Under the pieces are notes generated by a model, which did not search any database, was not told the DNA's origin, and worked only from the letters and a program-made list of their open reading frames with translations. A stretch of 33,878 nucleotides of DNA from JAQUSX01 sp035446985 (GTDB lineage Bacteria > Bacillota > Clostridia > Christensenellales > CAG-314), in the NCBI GenBank assembly GCA_035446985.1, contig DAOTGG010000009.1:1-33878 (forward strand), given 5' to 3'. Position numbers and translations under genes: made by a program. The first letter of the stretch is position 1, and each line of letters starts with the position of its first letter. Below, in pieces: positions 31,887-33,878 of this stretch.

Positions 31887-32623
31887 AATGTTTTCAAAAA
31901 TTCCCCATAAAGATTTTCTATATCGCCGAGTTTTTGCCCTTGGCATATTTCGTATGAAGCCGCCCCTTGAAAAAACAACATAGCCAGACCGTTTATCGCC
32001 GTTTTTCCACTTTGTTCCGCTTCGATTAAAATTTCAGACTTATGTTTATAGTTTGCGTCGAATACAAACTCCGCGGTTTTTATATAAGGCTTTATTAAGC
32101 TAAAATCAGCGTTTTCGCTGACGAATGACAGCACTCCGCAAGATGTTTTAAAGGGCTTTTTAAGATTATATTTTTTTGCAAGATAATCCGCTTTTTTTTG
32201 CGTGCGGTTTATCACGGACACATTCGCCCCGTCGTAAAGCAAAGCGCAAATTGCGGATTCTGCCGCTCCGCCCGCTCCGTAAACAAGCATTTTTTTGCCT
32301 GTCGGGTCTATTCCGTGATAGTTCAGCGACGTAATAACGCCTATTCCGTCCACCGAATAGCCTTTCAAACCGCCTTCGTTTACTATTAGATTTATCGGAT
32401 AATCAAGGTTTAGTAAATCCGCCGCTTTGTTTTTGAAAGGCGCGGTAATGTTTACTGCGTCAAATCGGCAAACGTTTTCTAGTAAAATTTTGTCCGAAAC
32501 GTCCGCTGGCAAGTCGCAAAGCTCGTAAGTTAATTCTGCTCCCGTTTTTTCGGCTAAAAACCGCCATATTTTCGGCGAAAGGCTTTCGCTTATGCCGTTT
32601 CCTATCAAAGCGTATTTTTTCAT
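31883..32623 (-). CDS. aroE: Shikimate dehydrogenase
   Basis: NADPH-dependent reduction of 3-dehydroshikimate to shikimate. The 246 residues are somewhat short compared with 270-285. Motifs are the shikimate-binding ISESLSPKIW, the catalytic Lys in NITAPFKNKAADLL, the NADP loop VYGAGGAAESAICALL and C-terminal GLAMLFFQGAASYEI. The nearest Shine-Dalgarno-like AAAGGA lies about 16 bases before the ATG, with a small hairpin (TTTAT/ATAAA) between that could shorten the distance. It is coupled to aroQ. Confidence 0.95.
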   Translation of the reverse strand: MKKYALIGNGISESLSPKIWRFLAEKTGAELTYELCDLPADVSDKILLENVCRFDAVNITAPFKNKAADLLNLDYPINLIVNEGGLKGYSVDGIGVITSLNYHGIDPTGKKMLVYGAGGAAESAICALLYDGANVSVINRTQKKADYLAKKYNLKKPFKTSCGVLSFVSENADFSLIKPYIKTAEFVFDANYKHKSEILIEAEQSGKTAINGLAMLFFQGAASYEICQGQKLGDIENLYGEFLKTL

Positions 32624-32698
32624 TATTTATTTTAAATAAATCCTTTTTTGCTAGTCAAGTAGTTAATTTTTATAGAGAATTTTCAAAACCGTTTAACT

Positions 32699-33878
32699 TT
32701 ATTCTAAACCTAGCATTTTTAAAAAATTTCTTGACGAAACGCCGATACATTCCGCACCGTTTACCGTTACACCTTTACTTGACAAAATTCCCCCCGTTAC
32801 CGCCGACATTGCTATGCGATGGTCGCCGTTGGAGTTAACCGTTCCGCCGATAATTTTGCCGTTGCCGCGTACGATTAAGCCGTCGTCAAGTATTTCTGCA
32901 CTACACCCAATTGAATTTATAAGATTCGCGGTTTCTCTTATGCGGTCGCTTTCTTTGTATTTTAATTCGCCTAATCCGTGAAATTCGCTGACACCATTGG
33001 CTAAACACGCCGTAACGCAAGCGATTGGGATTTCGTCTATCATATCCGAGACGTCTTTCGCTTCAACAATAAAAGGTTTTATTTCCGATTGATATACGGT
33101 TATGTCGCCCGTAGGCTCGCCGCAAAAATAACCCGTTTGGACTTCTTTTATTTTCGCTCCCGCTTTTTCCAGTACTCGCAAAAATCCCGTTCTTTCTTTT
33201 GAAAGCAGTACGTTTTCGATTTTTATGCCGTATTTTAATCCCAAAGGCAGTAAAAAAGCCGCCGTTGAAAAGTCGTTCGGCACGGTCATATTTACGCCTT
33301 TTAATGAACTTTTTTTAACGGTAATTTCATTATAAAGACCTTTAATGTTTTCGCTGATATTGCCGCCGAAAGTTTTTAACATATTTTCGGTGTGTTTTCG
33401 GGTAATTACTTTTTCAATTACCGTCGTTTCGCCGTTCGCGTTTAAGCTCGCTAATAACACCGCGCTCTTTAACTGAGCCGAAACGAATGGCGTTTGAAAG
33501 TTAATTCCATTGATTACTGACGGATTTATCTCAAATAGACAGTTTTTGGCTTGGGTGATTTTCGCTCCCATTGCGGTCAAAGGCTCGATTATTCTTATAG
33601 GCCTATTCGCCAAAGATTTGTCGCCGACAAATTTCGCTTTTATTCCGAGTCCTGACACTAATCCGCCCAAAAGCCTTGCCGTCGTGCCGCTGTTACCGCA
33701 ATCCAAAATAACATCGTTATTGGATTTTTTAAAAGGAATTACGGTGGTTTTTTCGCCGTCAAACGTTATTTTCGCGCCAAGTTTAACTAAGCAACCGGCG
33801 GTGGATAAAACGTCGTCGCAAATCCCTATATTATTAAATGTCGACGGCTTGTCCGCGATAGCCGCCAATATCAAGGCT
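32699..33878 (-). CDS. aroA: 5-enolpyruvylshikimate-3-phosphate synthase (partial, N-terminus outside window)
   Basis: Catalyses the EPSP step of the shikimate pathway. About 392 residues are present from the right edge, so roughly 25-35 N-terminal residues are missing. The first residues ALILAAIADKPST match the region after the S-K-S-x-T-x-R helix of EPSPS. Further motifs are DCGNSGTTARLLGGL, NRPIRIIEPLTAMGA, VITRKHTENMLKTFG, KYKESDRIRE and NGDHRIAMSA. The aroE gene follows 75 bp later. There is no terminator between them, so they share an operon. Confidence 0.97.
   Translation of the reverse strand, partial: ALILAAIADKPSTFNNIGICDDVLSTAGCLVKLGAKITFDGEKTTVIPFKKSNNDVILDCGNSGTTARLLGGLVSGLGIKAKFVGDKSLANRPIRIIEPLTAMGAKITQAKNCLFEINPSVINGINFQTPFVSAQLKSAVLLASLNANGETTVIEKVITRKHTENMLKTFGGNISENIKGLYNEITVKKSSLKGVNMTVPNDFSTAAFLLPLGLKYGIKIENVLLSKERTGFLRVLEKAGAKIKEVQTGYFCGEPTGDITVYQSEIKPFIVEAKDVSDMIDEIPIACVTACLANGVSEFHGLGELKYKESDRIRETANLINSIGCSAEILDDGLIVRGNGKIIGGTVNSNGDHRIAMSAVTGGILSSKGVTVNGAECIGVSSRNFLKMLGLE

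Overview
The window is a low-GC Firmicutes-type chromosome segment, most likely from an anaerobic, spore-forming member of the Clostridia. The evidence is gene content: sporulation genes yqfC, yqfD and a spoIVFA/spoIVFB-like pair, a complete six-gene Rnf complex, pyruvate phosphate dikinase, an L27 protein with an N-terminal extension next to its Prp protease, and the Firmicutes gene orders yqfC-yqfD-phoH-pgpH-ybeY-era-yqzL-recO and maf-mreB-minD-spoIVFA-spoIVFB-(radical SAM pair)-rplU-prp-rpmA. I cannot name a genus. Almost every gene is on the minus strand. No tRNA, rRNA, CRISPR array or insertion sequence was seen.

Layout, left to right (minus-strand transcription runs right to left). 1-1880: two tandem paralogues of an unknown protein, the left one cut by the window edge and the right one apparently frameshifted at its start. 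1900-4530: ppdK. 4667-10750: the operon yqfC-yqfD-phoH-pgpH-ybeY-era-yqzL-recO (sporulation, c-di-AMP turnover, ribosome maturation, repair). 10935-12868: a NYN-domain protein and an OGG-type 8-oxoguanine glycosylase, divergent from a plus-strand family-6 uracil/hypoxanthine glycosylase (12940-13449). 13563-14487: rpmA, prp and rplU behind an L21 leader. 14692-15325: a plus-strand pair made of a 40-residue peptide and a helical protein. 15399-18580: a GNAT acetyltransferase and the TIGR03936/TIGR03960 radical-SAM pair. 18712-21207: minD, minE, spoIVFA-like, spoIVFB-like. 21531-23059: a divergent MreB-like protein and maf. 23203-24714: ppx/gppA. 24940-29859: rnfCDGEAB. 29954-30776: two half-size TauE/SafE permeases. 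30955-33878: aroA-aroE-aroQ-aroK, with aroA running off the right edge.

Metabolically the segment combines shikimate synthesis, ferredoxin:NAD+ ion-pumping (Rnf) and PPi-linked pyruvate/PEP conversion with cell-division and sporulation functions. Compared with the classical cluster, mreC, mreD, minC, radC, rng, obg, dgkA and cdd are not in their usual positions.

The most striking signal is regulatory. At least four genes (ogg, the family-6 glycosylase, the TIGR03960 gene and maf) have no Shine-Dalgarno sequence and carry a sigma-A promoter whose predicted +1 falls on, or one base before, the A of the ATG. This is a leaderless-mRNA arrangement that is unusual in Firmicutes. The two glycosylase promoters are back to back and share an inverted-repeat candidate operator. 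Candidate sigma-E and sigma-G promoters were also found at spoIVFA and at the small plus-strand operon.
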